A stretch of 64,000 nucleotides of DNA from Ferrimonas balearica DSM 9799 (GTDB lineage Bacteria; Pseudomonadota; Gammaproteobacteria; Enterobacterales; Shewanellaceae): NCBI RefSeq assembly GCF_000148645.1, contig NC_014541.1:2255139-2319138 (forward strand). The letters run 5' to 3'. Numbering within the stretch: the first letter of the stretch is position 1; each line of letters starts with the position of its first letter. The notes under the pieces were generated by a model. The model saw only the letters and a list, made by a program, of their open reading frames with translations, was not told the origin of the DNA and did not search any database. Shown in pieces: positions 38,822 to 48,147 of this stretch. The position numbers were made by a program, and so were the translations under genes.

Positions 38822-40045
38822 TTAGCTCGCGTGGGCCAGCAATGGCGCCACCACCCGGGGCATCACCCCCTGCACTCTGGCGATCGCCACACCGTAGTTG
38901 GTGATGGGCACCCCGCGGCGCTGGCACTCCCGCAGACGGCGGACCATCTCTGCGCGGTTAAACATGCAGGCACCGCAGTGCAGCACCAGAGCATAGGACT
39001 CGAGGTCATCGGGAAAGTCGTGACCGGCCACCACATCAAACTCCAACGCCTTACCGCTGTACTGGCGCACCAACGCGGGCAGCTTGACCCGGCCAATGTC
39101 CTCATCCTGCACATGATGGCTGCACGCCTCGGCAATCAGGATTCGGTCGCCATCTTTCAGCTTGTCCAGCGCGTAGGCGCCCTCCACCATCGGCCGCAGC
39201 TCGCCTTTAAAGCGGGCAAACAGACTGGAGAAGGTGGTCAGCGGCACACTGTCCGGCACCAGTGGCGCAACGGTTTTGATCGCCTGCGCATCGGTCACCA
39301 CCAGTGCCGGCGGTCGACGCAGCATCGCCAGGGTTTGCGCCAGTTCCGTCTCTTTGCAGATCAGGGCGGTGGCGTTGTTATCCAGCGCTTCACGCAGGAT
39401 CTGAACCTGGGGCAGGATCAGCCGCCCTTTGGGCGCGGCCATATCGATGGGCACGACGCACACGATGGTGTCGCCAGGCCCGTAGCAGTCTGCCGCCAGA
39501 TTGGGCTTGGCTTTCAGCTCCTCCGGCGCCAGTTGGTAGAGGGTCTGGCAGATCATCGTACGGCCCTGCCCCGCCACCGAGCTGGCCAGCTCAACCGGCA
39601 ACTGGTGGCTCTGGCACCAGGCCAGGTCCGCCTCAGAGGGGGATTGCAGGTCGGTTTTATTGAACACCAGCAGCATCGGCAGGCCGAGGGCCAGCTGCTG
39701 TTCGATAAAGGCCCGGTCTGGGGCGGTGATGCCCTGCTCATCCACCACATAGAGCGCCATGTCGGCACGATTCAGCGCCTTGTGGGTCGCGGCCACCCGC
39801 AGTTCACCCAGTTCACCCTCATCGTCGATACCGGCAGTATCGATAAAGGTGACCGGTCCCAGCGGCAGCAACTCAAAGGGTTTGTTTACCGCATCGGTGG
39901 TGGTGCCCGCAGTATCGGAGACGATCGACACCGCCTGGCCGGTCAACAGGTTCAGCAGCGAGGATTTACCGGCGTTACGGCGGCCCACCAGGGCGATGTG
40001 GTAACGCATGCCCCGGGGGGCCTGATCGGTCACGGCATTACACAT
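38822..40045 (-). CDS. hydF: [FeFe]-hydrogenase H-cluster maturation GTPase HydF
   Basis: A 407-residue protein. The N-terminal GTPase domain has GRRNAGKSSLLN, the switch region with DTAGTTTD, DTAG and NKTD. The C-terminal cluster domain carries C-S-H-H near residue 306 and H-C-G-A-C near residue 354, the CxHx(n)CxxC ligands. It is the scaffold that hands the diiron precursor to HydA. It is the last gene of the operon; its start overlaps the hydE end by eight bases. Confidence 0.95.
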   Translation of the reverse strand: MCNAVTDQAPRGMRYHIALVGRRNAGKSSLLNLLTGQAVSIVSDTAGTTTDAVNKPFELLPLGPVTFIDTAGIDDEGELGELRVAATHKALNRADMALYVVDEQGITAPDRAFIEQQLALGLPMLLVFNKTDLQSPSEADLAWCQSHQLPVELASSVAGQGRTMICQTLYQLAPEELKAKPNLAADCYGPGDTIVCVVPIDMAAPKGRLILPQVQILREALDNNATALICKETELAQTLAMLRRPPALVVTDAQAIKTVAPLVPDSVPLTTFSSLFARFKGELRPMVEGAYALDKLKDGDRILIAEACSHHVQDEDIGRVKLPALVRQYSGKALEFDVVAGHDFPDDLESYALVLHCGACMFNRAEMVRRLRECQRRGVPITNYGVAIARVQGVMPRVVAPLLAHAS

Positions 40046-41066
40046 ATTGGGTCCTCAGACTGTCACCACGGCCGTTACTGGGATGACGGCCGGTGGCGGC
40101 AATGGCGTTGCGCAGCGCCTTGACCCGGGACTCCAGGGTCAGGGTACTGCTGTTTTTGCCCGGATAGATGCCGTAGCAGTCGTACACGTTCTCCGGGGTA
40201 AATGACGGCATCACGACGTTGCAGCCCCGGGTCAACGCCTGCTCGCGGGAGCCGGGTTCCAGCGCTTCCAGCGAACTGGTGGCGGGAATGTTGGCGCCGG
40301 GGTTCATCAGCCGCAGTAACGCGCTGACCCGGTGACTCTGCAACACACTGCCGTTGCGGGCCTGTCCCAGTGGGGTTTGCGGATGCGCCACGAAGGGGCC
40401 GCAGGCCAACATGTCCAGCTCCAGCTCGGTCAGGGTCAACAGGTCATCTGCCAGCATGCTGTCGGTCATTCCGGGCAGGCCGGTGATGATGCCGCTGCCG
40501 GTCTGGTAACCGAGCCGCTTCAGCGTCAGCAGGCGGTTAATGCGGGCATCGAAGTCCGCCCCCGGGCGCAGTTGGCTGAACAGCATCCGGTTGAAGGTTT
40601 CCATCTTCAGCAGGTAGCGGTCAGCACCGGCATCGCGCCAGGCTTGCAGCTCCTCGGTATGACGGTCGCCCAGCGACAACGTGATGGCCACGTTGGCCCG
40701 CGCCTTGATTTCGGCAATCACCCGACGGATATCATCCAGGCGATAGCGATAATCGTCACCGGATTGCAGCACGATCGAGCCCATTCCCAGCCGGATCGCG
40801 GTTTCTGCCGCCTCAATAATGCAGGCTTCGCTTAACCGGTAACGACGCGCCGCCCGGTTACTGCGGCGTAAGCCGCAGTAGTGGCAGTCATGGCGACACA
40901 GGTTTGAGAACTCAACGATGCCGCGCAGGTAGACCTGATCGGAAAACACCGCGCGGGTGAGGATGTCCGCCTGGCTGAACAGCCATTGATCATCCTCTCC
41001 GCCCAACAGGCTCATCAGCTGTTTTTTGCTCAGCTTCAGAGGCTGAATTCGACTGTCCGGACTCAT
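40038..41066 (-). CDS. hydE: [FeFe]-hydrogenase maturation radical SAM enzyme HydE
   Basis: A 342-residue radical SAM protein with C-R-H-D-C-H-Y-C near residue 55 and the biotin-synthase-like barrel. HydE acts on the dithiolate-bridge/diiron precursor assembly with HydG and HydF. GGAGG lies seven bases before ATG 41066, which overlaps the hydX stop by four bases (ATGA); a longer frame is less likely. Confidence 0.95.
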   Translation of the reverse strand: MSPDSRIQPLKLSKKQLMSLLGGEDDQWLFSQADILTRAVFSDQVYLRGIVEFSNLCRHDCHYCGLRRSNRAARRYRLSEACIIEAAETAIRLGMGSIVLQSGDDYRYRLDDIRRVIAEIKARANVAITLSLGDRHTEELQAWRDAGADRYLLKMETFNRMLFSQLRPGADFDARINRLLTLKRLGYQTGSGIITGLPGMTDSMLADDLLTLTELELDMLACGPFVAHPQTPLGQARNGSVLQSHRVSALLRLMNPGANIPATSSLEALEPGSREQALTRGCNVVMPSFTPENVYDCYGIYPGKNSSTLTLESRVKALRNAIAATGRHPSNGRGDSLRTQYV

Positions 41067-41671
41067 TCCCGTACCTCCCCGTTGCGGGCGCAGTTGAGGG
41101 CGGAGCGGCACTCGGCCACATGGCGATAACAGGCCCGCTCCCAGACGGAGGTCTGTTCATCCGGTTCGGCACCGGACAACCACTCCTCCACCTGCCCTTC
41201 CGCCAATCCGCCCAGTACCAGCCAAATCCCTTCGGCGGCGGGCACCAGGCAGTGGGCGTAGTGGCCGACGATCAGCTGGTCATCGCAGATCAGCACCGGT
41301 TGCGTCGGCAACTGGTCGCTCTGCACCCACATCACCTTCTCCAGGTAACGGGATTGCAGGTCGGCGCACCAGTTGTCGGATTGACGCACCAGTTCGGCCC
41401 GCTCCTCATCACTGAGCTGAGGCCGCAGCATCTGTTCGAATGCGGCCAGCCACGGGCCGACGCCACTGGAGATCACGATCAGTCGGGCCAGATCGCCGCT
41501 GGCCAGTTGCCGCTCCAGTGCCTCGCCAATGGCGTTGGTGGCAAAGTTGCTGTAGAGCGCGGCATGCAGGAGCACGGTGCAGCTGGACTCGATCGCCTCA
41601 ATCAGGGCTTCCGGGTCCAACCCCACCCAACCCGCCAGTGCGCCTTCCGGTGGCGTGGCGGGGCCGTTCAT
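41063..41671 (-). CDS. hydX: Hydrogenase operon protein of unknown function (HydX-like)
   Basis: A 202-residue soluble protein between hydG and hydE, with four-base overlaps on both sides (ATGA at 41668-41671 and 41063-41066). I recall an unknown gene called hydX at the same place in the Shewanella oneidensis hydrogenase operon; the symbol rests on that synteny. It has TAT-lacking, membrane-free sequence with a TADE-type TelA-like look absent; two features visible are SNFATNAIGEALERQ and a Trp-rich end VEEWLSGAEPDEQTSVWERA. The position suggests an accessory to maturation or assembly (inference). Confidence 0.75.
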   Translation of the reverse strand: MNGPATPPEGALAGWVGLDPEALIEAIESSCTVLLHAALYSNFATNAIGEALERQLASGDLARLIVISSGVGPWLAAFEQMLRPQLSDEERAELVRQSDNWCADLQSRYLEKVMWVQSDQLPTQPVLICDDQLIVGHYAHCLVPAAEGIWLVLGGLAEGQVEEWLSGAEPDEQTSVWERACYRHVAECRSALNCARNGEVRE

Positions 41672-43101
41672 AGATAGATGTCCCGCACGCCTTCGTCGGT
41701 CTGACTCAGGCACTGGCTGACATTGCGGCGACGGGCCGGGCTCATCTTGCCCAGTTCCGAGTCGATCAGCGCGTTGCCGGCATCCCGGGTCGCGTCGCTG
41801 GCGTGGTCATTCAGATATTCCCGGAAGGTGATCAGCGCATTGGGCTGACAGAACTTGCTGATGAACTGCTGTTTGGCCAGGCCCATAAAGTGGTCACCGG
41901 TGCGGCCCTTGCGGTAACAGCCGGTACAGAAGGATGGGATGGCGCCGGATTCGGTCACCAGTTCATAGATGATGTCGTCCATCGGACGGTGGTCGCCCAG
42001 GGTGAACTGTGCGGCATCGTCGTGCTTCTGTTCAGCGGCCTGATAGCCGCCCGGATCGGTGCGGGAGCCGGCGCTGATCTGAGATACGCCCAACTCCAGC
42101 AACTCCTTACGCAGCGCGGCGCTCTCCCGGGTGCTCATGATCAGGCCGGTGTATGGCACCGCCAGACGGGTGATGGCAACGATGCGCTTAAAGGTCTGAT
42201 CATCCACCTCATACGGCGGACGCTCGGACAGTTCTGAACCATGAGCGGGCTCGATACGCGGGAAGGAGATGGTGTGCGGGCCAACGCCACAGTCACGCTC
42301 AAGCACTTCAACGTGGCGCAGCATCGCCAGCAGCTCAAAGCGGTGGTCGTACAGGCCAAACAGCGCGCCGATGCCAACGTCATCGATGCCCGCTTCCATG
42401 GCGCGGTGCATGGCATACAGGCGGTACAGATAGTCGGTCTTTTTGCCTTTCTTGTGCACCGTGCTGTAGGTGTCCGGATGGTAGGTTTCCTGGAAACACT
42501 GGTAGGTGCCGATGGCGGCGGTTTTCAGCACCTTAAAATCTTCGATGCTCATCGGCGCGCAGTTCACGTTGATGCGGCGGATGTTGCTGCCCGGGGCCAG
42601 CTTGACGTCGTACATGGTCTTGATGCTGTCGACGATGGCCTGGGCGTTGTTGCGGGGGTGCTCACCGTACACGGCAAGCAGGCGCTTATGGCCCATACCC
42701 AGCAGTACCTCAACCTCTTTGCGGATCTCGTCCTGGTCGAGGGTTTTGCGCTTTAGTCCGTGATTATCGGCGTTAAAGCCACAGTAGCTGCAGCTGTTGG
42801 CGCAATGGTTGGAAACGTAAAGCGGGGCAAACAGCACAATGCGGTTGCCGTAGATGGTGTCCTTAACCTGGCGCGCCAAATCAAACATCTGGGCGTCGAG
42901 GTCGGCATGGGGGTTTTGCAGCAGGATGGCCGCGTCGGTCAGGCTGAGGCCCTGGCATTTGGACGCCTTGACCAGCACCTCAAGCACCTGGTCGCGACTC
43001 GGTGCGGCGTGGTCGTTCAAGGTGGCCCAGATGGCGTCGGCGTTGATAAAGCTGGTGGTGGGGTCGTAATCGCGGATGTGCAGTTCGTGATGCGCGGACA
43101 T
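41668..43101 (-). CDS. hydG: [FeFe]-hydrogenase maturation tyrosine lyase HydG
   Basis: A 477-residue radical SAM enzyme. C-A-N-S-C-S-Y-C-G-F near residue 95 binds the SAM cluster. The C-terminal F-C-T-G-C-Y-R-K-G-R-T-G-D-H-F-M near residue 390 includes the auxiliary-cluster CxxC found in HydG but not in ThiH. It cleaves tyrosine to supply CO and cyanide ligands for the H-cluster. AGAAGG lies just before the ATG. A strong hairpin terminator lies between it and the upstream cytochrome b gene. Confidence 0.95.
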   Translation of the reverse strand: MSAHHELHIRDYDPTTSFINADAIWATLNDHAAPSRDQVLEVLVKASKCQGLSLTDAAILLQNPHADLDAQMFDLARQVKDTIYGNRIVLFAPLYVSNHCANSCSYCGFNADNHGLKRKTLDQDEIRKEVEVLLGMGHKRLLAVYGEHPRNNAQAIVDSIKTMYDVKLAPGSNIRRINVNCAPMSIEDFKVLKTAAIGTYQCFQETYHPDTYSTVHKKGKKTDYLYRLYAMHRAMEAGIDDVGIGALFGLYDHRFELLAMLRHVEVLERDCGVGPHTISFPRIEPAHGSELSERPPYEVDDQTFKRIVAITRLAVPYTGLIMSTRESAALRKELLELGVSQISAGSRTDPGGYQAAEQKHDDAAQFTLGDHRPMDDIIYELVTESGAIPSFCTGCYRKGRTGDHFMGLAKQQFISKFCQPNALITFREYLNDHASDATRDAGNALIDSELGKMSPARRRNVSQCLSQTDEGVRDIYL

Positions 43102-43128
43102 GAAACCTTCTCAGTTCGACAGACGGTC

Positions 43129-43158
43129 AAAAAACAGCAGCCAGGGCGCTGGCTGCTG
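43129..43158 (-). terminator. Internal terminator between hydrogenase structural and maturation genes
   Basis: CAGCAGCCAG (43135-43144), loop GGCG, CTGGCTGCTG (43149-43158): a perfect 10-bp stem. On the minus strand it is followed by six T. It lies inside the hyd operon, 28 bases before the hydG start, so partial readthrough would set a lower level of maturases than of HydA/HydB. Confidence 0.85.
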
Positions 43159-43185
43159 TCAGATGGGTGACTCAATAGCGGAGGA

Positions 43186-43857
43186 TCACTTGGCCGGTTC
43201 GCCGTTGGCGTGAATCGGCACGATCTCCTCTTCCACCCACAGCGGGGTGTATTCCGCGGCATCGTGGTAAGGCACTTTGCCGTGAATCATCATCGCTTTG
43301 AAATCGTCGAAGCGGTAAACCGCCAGGAACAGGTGAACCGGCAGGAACGCGGTCAGCACCAGGCCGGAAACCAGGTGGCCCATGCCCAGCACGTAGGTCA
43401 CATCACGGGGCATGGCGTGCGGAACCAGCCACAGCAGCAGTCCGGAGAAGATCAGGATGGTGCCACCGATCAGAACACAAGCACCGAACAGCTTCTGGCC
43501 GGAGTTGTACTTGTTCATCGGCGGAACCGGCACCTTCTTACCCAGCAGGAACTTCTGCGGGTAGCCGCCCAGCACCATAAACCACTTCACGTCGCGGTCG
43601 GAGAACGAGAACACGCGGGCAATAAACAGCACCACGCGGTCAAACGCGATCAGGGTGAAGGCGATGGCATCCAGCGCCATTACCACACCGGCGACGATAT
43701 GAATGTCGTAGGTCAGGGCCATGCCAGCTTCGGACAGCGGCTTAAAGAACAGCAGCAGGCCAGTGGCTGCCAGCGGCAGGAAGCTCAGCAGCAGGACGTA
43801 GTGGAAAATACGCACACTCAGGGGGTGCTTGAGAATGGGACGGGTGTCGTGACTCAT
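43186..43857 (-). CDS. Cytochrome b subunit of the hydrogenase (formate dehydrogenase gamma-like, FdhC type)
   Basis: A 223-residue membrane protein with four helices (FHYVLLLSFLPLAATGLLLFF, IVAGVVMALDAIAFTLIAF, LFGACVLIGGTILIFSGLLLW, VLGMGHLVSGLVLTAFLPVHLFLAVYRF). Histidines on helices 1, 2 and 4 (H18, H53 region and the GHL/VHL pair) could bind two b hemes. It follows hydB by ten bases, so it is the likely quinone-linked electron partner of periplasmic HydAB. In Shewanella the equivalent gene is annotated as formate dehydrogenase cytochrome b. Confidence 0.87.
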   Translation of the reverse strand: MSHDTRPILKHPLSVRIFHYVLLLSFLPLAATGLLLFFKPLSEAGMALTYDIHIVAGVVMALDAIAFTLIAFDRVVLFIARVFSFSDRDVKWFMVLGGYPQKFLLGKKVPVPPMNKYNSGQKLFGACVLIGGTILIFSGLLLWLVPHAMPRDVTYVLGMGHLVSGLVLTAFLPVHLFLAVYRFDDFKAMMIHGKVPYHDAAEYTPLWVEEEIVPIHANGEPAK

Positions 43858-43867
43858 GGTTACTCCC

Positions 43868-44188
43868 TCAACCTTTCAGTTTGGTGCGATCGATAAAGTG
43901 GGTGTGAAGCAGTTCGTGGGAGGTGTGGCCCAGGGGCTTACCACCGAACTCTTCGTAGTACTTGGCCACGGCCGGGTTGGCATGGCTCACCCGCAATGCG
44001 GCAATGGCGTCGTCCTTGTACAGGCCAGCAGTACGCGCATTGATGTAGTCGTTACGGCTCTGGATGCGGCTGGCGATCCAACCGATCGGCAGGGCCAGGG
44101 CCGCCATAAAGGCCGCGCCCACAGCCATAAATTTGCGACGGGACAGGAAGAAACTGTCTTCGACGAATTCGTAGGTTTTCTTACTCAT
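43868..44188 (-). CDS. hydB: Periplasmic [FeFe]-hydrogenase small subunit
   Basis: A 106-residue protein with the twin-arginine motif S-R-R-K-F-M at residues 16-21 and a hydrophobic segment (VGAAFMAALALPIGWIA). The mature part wraps the large subunit in this hydrogenase class. Since HydA has no signal of its own, the pair is exported together through Tat by this subunit (known for the family). It starts 12 bases after hydA. Confidence 0.93.
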   Translation of the reverse strand: MSKKTYEFVEDSFFLSRRKFMAVGAAFMAALALPIGWIASRIQSRNDYINARTAGLYKDDAIAALRVSHANPAVAKYYEEFGGKPLGHTSHELLHTHFIDRTKLKG

Positions 44189-44200
44189 AATGCTGTCCTA

Positions 44201-45433
44201 TCAGATGTTGCCAACCCAGGAGGAACCACTGCGATCAATGGGCTGACCGCCACCGTTTACGCAACCACCAGCGCAGTTCATCACTTCGATGAAGTGGTAG
44301 TCGGAGGTGCCCGCCATGATGTCGTTGAGCAGCGGCTCAACGTTGTTGCCCATGTCGTGTACCACCGCCACTTTAACGGTGACGTTCTGGCCCAGATGTT
44401 TGTCGAACAGCGTGATTTCAGCGTCTTTTACGCCCTGCAGACCACGAACCGGCTCCAGTTCAAGGCGAGCCATCTCTTCGCCGGTCAGCACTTTGTGAGC
44501 GGTACGTACGGCCGCTTCCATCACACCGCCGGTCGCACCAAAGATGGTGCCTGCACCGGTGTACTCAGCAAACAGACTGTCACCATCGAACTCATCAGCG
44601 GTGGCCAGATCGATGTTGAGCAGCTTCAGCAACTGGGACATCTCACGGGTGGTCAGTACCGCATCCACATCCTGGTAGGAATCGGCGTGGCGGCCATGCT
44701 CTTTGTGGTAGCTCCAGGCGTCGTTGAATTCCGGACGGGACGCTTCCACTTTCTTGGCGGTACAGGGCATCACGGAGACGGTGAAGATCTGTTCCGGGGC
44801 CATGTTGTACACCTTGGCGCCGTAGGTCTTGGCCACGGTGCCAGCCATCTGTTGCGGCGACTTGGCGGTAGACAGGTTCGGCAGCAGTGAGGGGTACTTG
44901 GTTTCCAGGTAACGTACCCAGGCCGGGCAGCAGGAGGTGAACTGGGGCAGCGCGCCCGCATCTTTATCGCCCTGCACATTGGCGTGCAGACGGTGAATGA
45001 ACTCAGAGCCCTCTTCCATGATGGTGAGGTCAGCAGCGAAGTTACAGTCGAAGATCTTAAAGCCAGCCTGGTTCATGGCGCCGTACAGCTTCTTGGTCAC
45101 CAGTTCGCCACGAGGCAGGCCAAACTCTTCACCAACCGCCACGCGCACGGCCGGGGCGATGATGCCCACGACGGTAGTGTTCTTGTCAGCCAGTTTCTTA
45201 ATCACGGTTTCCAGTGCACTGTGGGTCTCTTCGATGGCATCGAAAGGACAGTTGATCATGCACTGACCACAACCAACGCATTTATCGTGGTCTACTCGGT
45301 GGGCTGCACCGGAAGCGCCTTCGATGGCGCCAGTGGGGCAGAATTTTTTGCAGGCGTCACAGCCTTTGCACTTGGCGGCCTGGATCTCGATGAGACCGGA
45401 GATCTCGCCAGGCTGATAGGTGGTGGCAGTCAT
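44201..45433 (-). CDS. hydA: [FeFe]-hydrogenase large (catalytic) subunit
   Basis: A 410-residue protein. Two ferredoxin clusters sit at C-K-G-C-D-A-C-K-K-F-C (residue 22) and C-V-G-C-G-Q-C-M-I-N-C (residue 52). The H-cluster motifs are TSCCPAW, MPCTAKKVE and EVMNCAGGCVNGGGQP, all intact. It is a short two-cluster periplasmic type. It catalyses reversible hydrogen oxidation/evolution. AAGGA lies 13 bases before ATG 45433, a long spacing. First gene of the hyd operon. Confidence 0.96.
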   Translation of the reverse strand: MTATTYQPGEISGLIEIQAAKCKGCDACKKFCPTGAIEGASGAAHRVDHDKCVGCGQCMINCPFDAIEETHSALETVIKKLADKNTTVVGIIAPAVRVAVGEEFGLPRGELVTKKLYGAMNQAGFKIFDCNFAADLTIMEEGSEFIHRLHANVQGDKDAGALPQFTSCCPAWVRYLETKYPSLLPNLSTAKSPQQMAGTVAKTYGAKVYNMAPEQIFTVSVMPCTAKKVEASRPEFNDAWSYHKEHGRHADSYQDVDAVLTTREMSQLLKLLNIDLATADEFDGDSLFAEYTGAGTIFGATGGVMEAAVRTAHKVLTGEEMARLELEPVRGLQGVKDAEITLFDKHLGQNVTVKVAVVHDMGNNVEPLLNDIMAGTSDYHFIEVMNCAGGCVNGGGQPIDRSGSSWVGNI

Positions 45434-45846
45434 TAGCGTAATGCGTTCCTTGTTGTGATTGTTTTTACCCAGCCCGGCGCATCGTTCATCACTCACACTG
45501 AACCCACCGAGTCGAGTGCGGCACACTTTAGGCGATTAACTGCTGTTCGAATTTTGCGTTAGGTCAAAACTCAGATCTGACCTGTTTAGATTTGACGATA
45601 TTTGAGGAATTTTTAGCGTTAACGGCCACTTTTGAGGAAAAAATTTTCCCCTAATTCGCTGTTTTAAAAAGCACAATTAGAAAATGTGGACAAAAAGGCG
45701 GCAAACGCGCCCAAACTGGCGCAAGGTCTGGATAAGTCGAAGTTGTTGCGATCCGGCTGATGGTAATCTGACCAGATTGCGCAGATTTTGATATTTCGTA
45801 TCACGCCAACGAGATTTCGTTTTATTGAATCCCAATCGTCGCCGAT
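45434..45846 (-). promoter_or_regulatory. hydA upstream region with an inverted repeat
   Basis: These 413 bases are clearly more AT-rich than the neighbouring genes and hold no supported frame. They contain AGGTCA-N11-TGACCT (45561-45583), centred on a TCAGATCTGA palindrome (45571-45580), about 130-150 bases before the hydA start. A TCAAAT-ATCG-TCAAAT direct repeat lies nearby on the minus strand (about 45590-45606). No FNR consensus (TTGAT-N4-ATCAA) or clear promoter was found. I infer an operator for the hyd operon. Confidence 0.45.
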
Positions 45847-46740
45847 TCAAGGTTTTGACGTCATATCGGCCGGGTCAAAAGCCGCCCGCAGTACCTCAAT
45901 AAAGGCCCGAACCGTGGCCGTTACATGGCGGTTCGGCGGATAGCAGGCCCAGATATCCTCCGGTTCGGGCGTAAACGCCGACAATACGGTGACCAGTCGC
46001 CCGCTACTGAGCGCCTCCTCCAGATAGTGAGCGGGCAGTTGCGCCAAACCGAGCCCCTGTTGGGCCGCCTCCAGGACCGCGACCCCGCTGTTGCAGCGAA
46101 ATGCCCCGTTGACCTTGACCGTACGCGGCTGTCCCCCCACCCGGAATCGCCAGATGTCGGTGGTGCCCAACAGGCAACGGTGGCGGGCGATGTCACCAAT
46201 GTCCTGAGGCGTCCCCGCCCGCTGCAGATAGGCGGGCGACGCGCACACCACCAGCTCCCGGCTGCCCAACCGCCGCGCCTTGAGGCTGGAATCGGGCAGC
46301 TCACCAATGCGGATCGCCAGATCCAGCCCCTCCTGAATCAGGTCCAGGCGCTGATTGCTGAGCACCATCTCGGCCTGCACTTCCGGGTAGTCGGCACAGA
46401 ACTCAGCCAGCAACGGCGCCAGGCGCTGCTCACCGAAATTGACCGGCGCGGTCAGACGGAAGCGACCCCGTAACACGTCCTGCTGGTCACTCACCAAACG
46501 CTGAGCCTCCTCCAGCCCGTCCAGCAGCGGCCGGCAATGCTGATAGAGTTGCCGCCCCTGCTCCGTCAGGCTGACACGGCGGGTGGTGCGGTACAGCAAC
46601 TGGCACCCCAGTCGAACCTCCAGAGCGGAGATCTGGCGGCTGACCTGGGCGGTAGAGATGCCAAGGCGCTGACCGGCCGCGGTGAAAGACTCCGTTTCAG
46701 CCACCGCAACAAACTCGTTGATGCCTTCCCATTTCGCCAT
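45847..46740 (-). CDS. LysR-family regulator (divergent to class III alcohol dehydrogenase)
   Basis: A 297-residue LysR protein, MAKWEGINEFVAVAETESFT onwards, with helix-turn-helix GQRLGISTAQVSRQISALE and sensor stretch DLAIRIGELPDSSLKARRLG. ATG 46740 has GGAGG five bases upstream; a GTG two codons earlier is less likely. It faces the frmA-type gene across a 225-base spacer rich in repeats, so it is the likely regulator of formaldehyde detoxification here, in place of the FrmR repressor of enteric bacteria (inference). Confidence 0.9.
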   Translation of the reverse strand: MAKWEGINEFVAVAETESFTAAGQRLGISTAQVSRQISALEVRLGCQLLYRTTRRVSLTEQGRQLYQHCRPLLDGLEEAQRLVSDQQDVLRGRFRLTAPVNFGEQRLAPLLAEFCADYPEVQAEMVLSNQRLDLIQEGLDLAIRIGELPDSSLKARRLGSRELVVCASPAYLQRAGTPQDIGDIARHRCLLGTTDIWRFRVGGQPRTVKVNGAFRCNSGVAVLEAAQQGLGLAQLPAHYLEEALSSGRLVTVLSAFTPEPEDIWACYPPNRHVTATVRAFIEVLRAAFDPADMTSKP

Positions 46741-46754
46741 GCTCACCTCCGGCT

Positions 46755-46886
46755 TTATTACGTGTTGGGTAACACTCTTGCGTTGAACTGCGGATTATTA
46801 CCCGTTATCGCCCCAAAAGTTGGGGCAATGAGGCCCACATTATTACGTATTTGCAAAAGTCATTTTCATAATAGCCGGATTATCAC
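46755..46886. promoter_or_regulatory. Repeated TTATTAC boxes in the LysR/frmA spacer
   Basis: TTATTAC occurs at 46755, 46795 and 46840, and the variant TTATCAC at 46880. Start-to-start distances are 40, 45 and 40 bases, roughly four helical turns each. GCCCCAA-AAG-TTGGGGC (46810-46826) is a perfect 7-bp dyad between the second and third boxes. This suggests an array of regulator sites covering both divergent promoters. Confidence 0.5.
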
Positions 46887-46935
46887 ATTCGGTGAGATCA
46901 ATAGAATGGCGTCTATGCTTTTGGGGCGGCACTGA

Positions 46936-48099
<1,164 letters not shown>

Positions 48100-48111
48100 C
48101 CACAGCATCTG

Positions 48112-48138
48112 ACCGGCCCCGGCAAGGGGCCGGTTTTT
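48112..48138 (+). terminator. Hairpin terminator between frmA and the S-formylglutathione hydrolase gene
   Basis: ACCGGCCCC, loop GGCAA, GGGGCCGGT, then TTTT. It lies only ten bases before the next start, so it may attenuate the second gene within the operon. Confidence 0.8.
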
Positions 48139-48147
48139 GGGATCCCA

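Noticed and set aside
45434-45846. FNR or sigma-54 site upstream of hydA
   Set aside because: No TTGAT-N4-ATCAA or GG-N10-GC element of useful quality was found on either strand.
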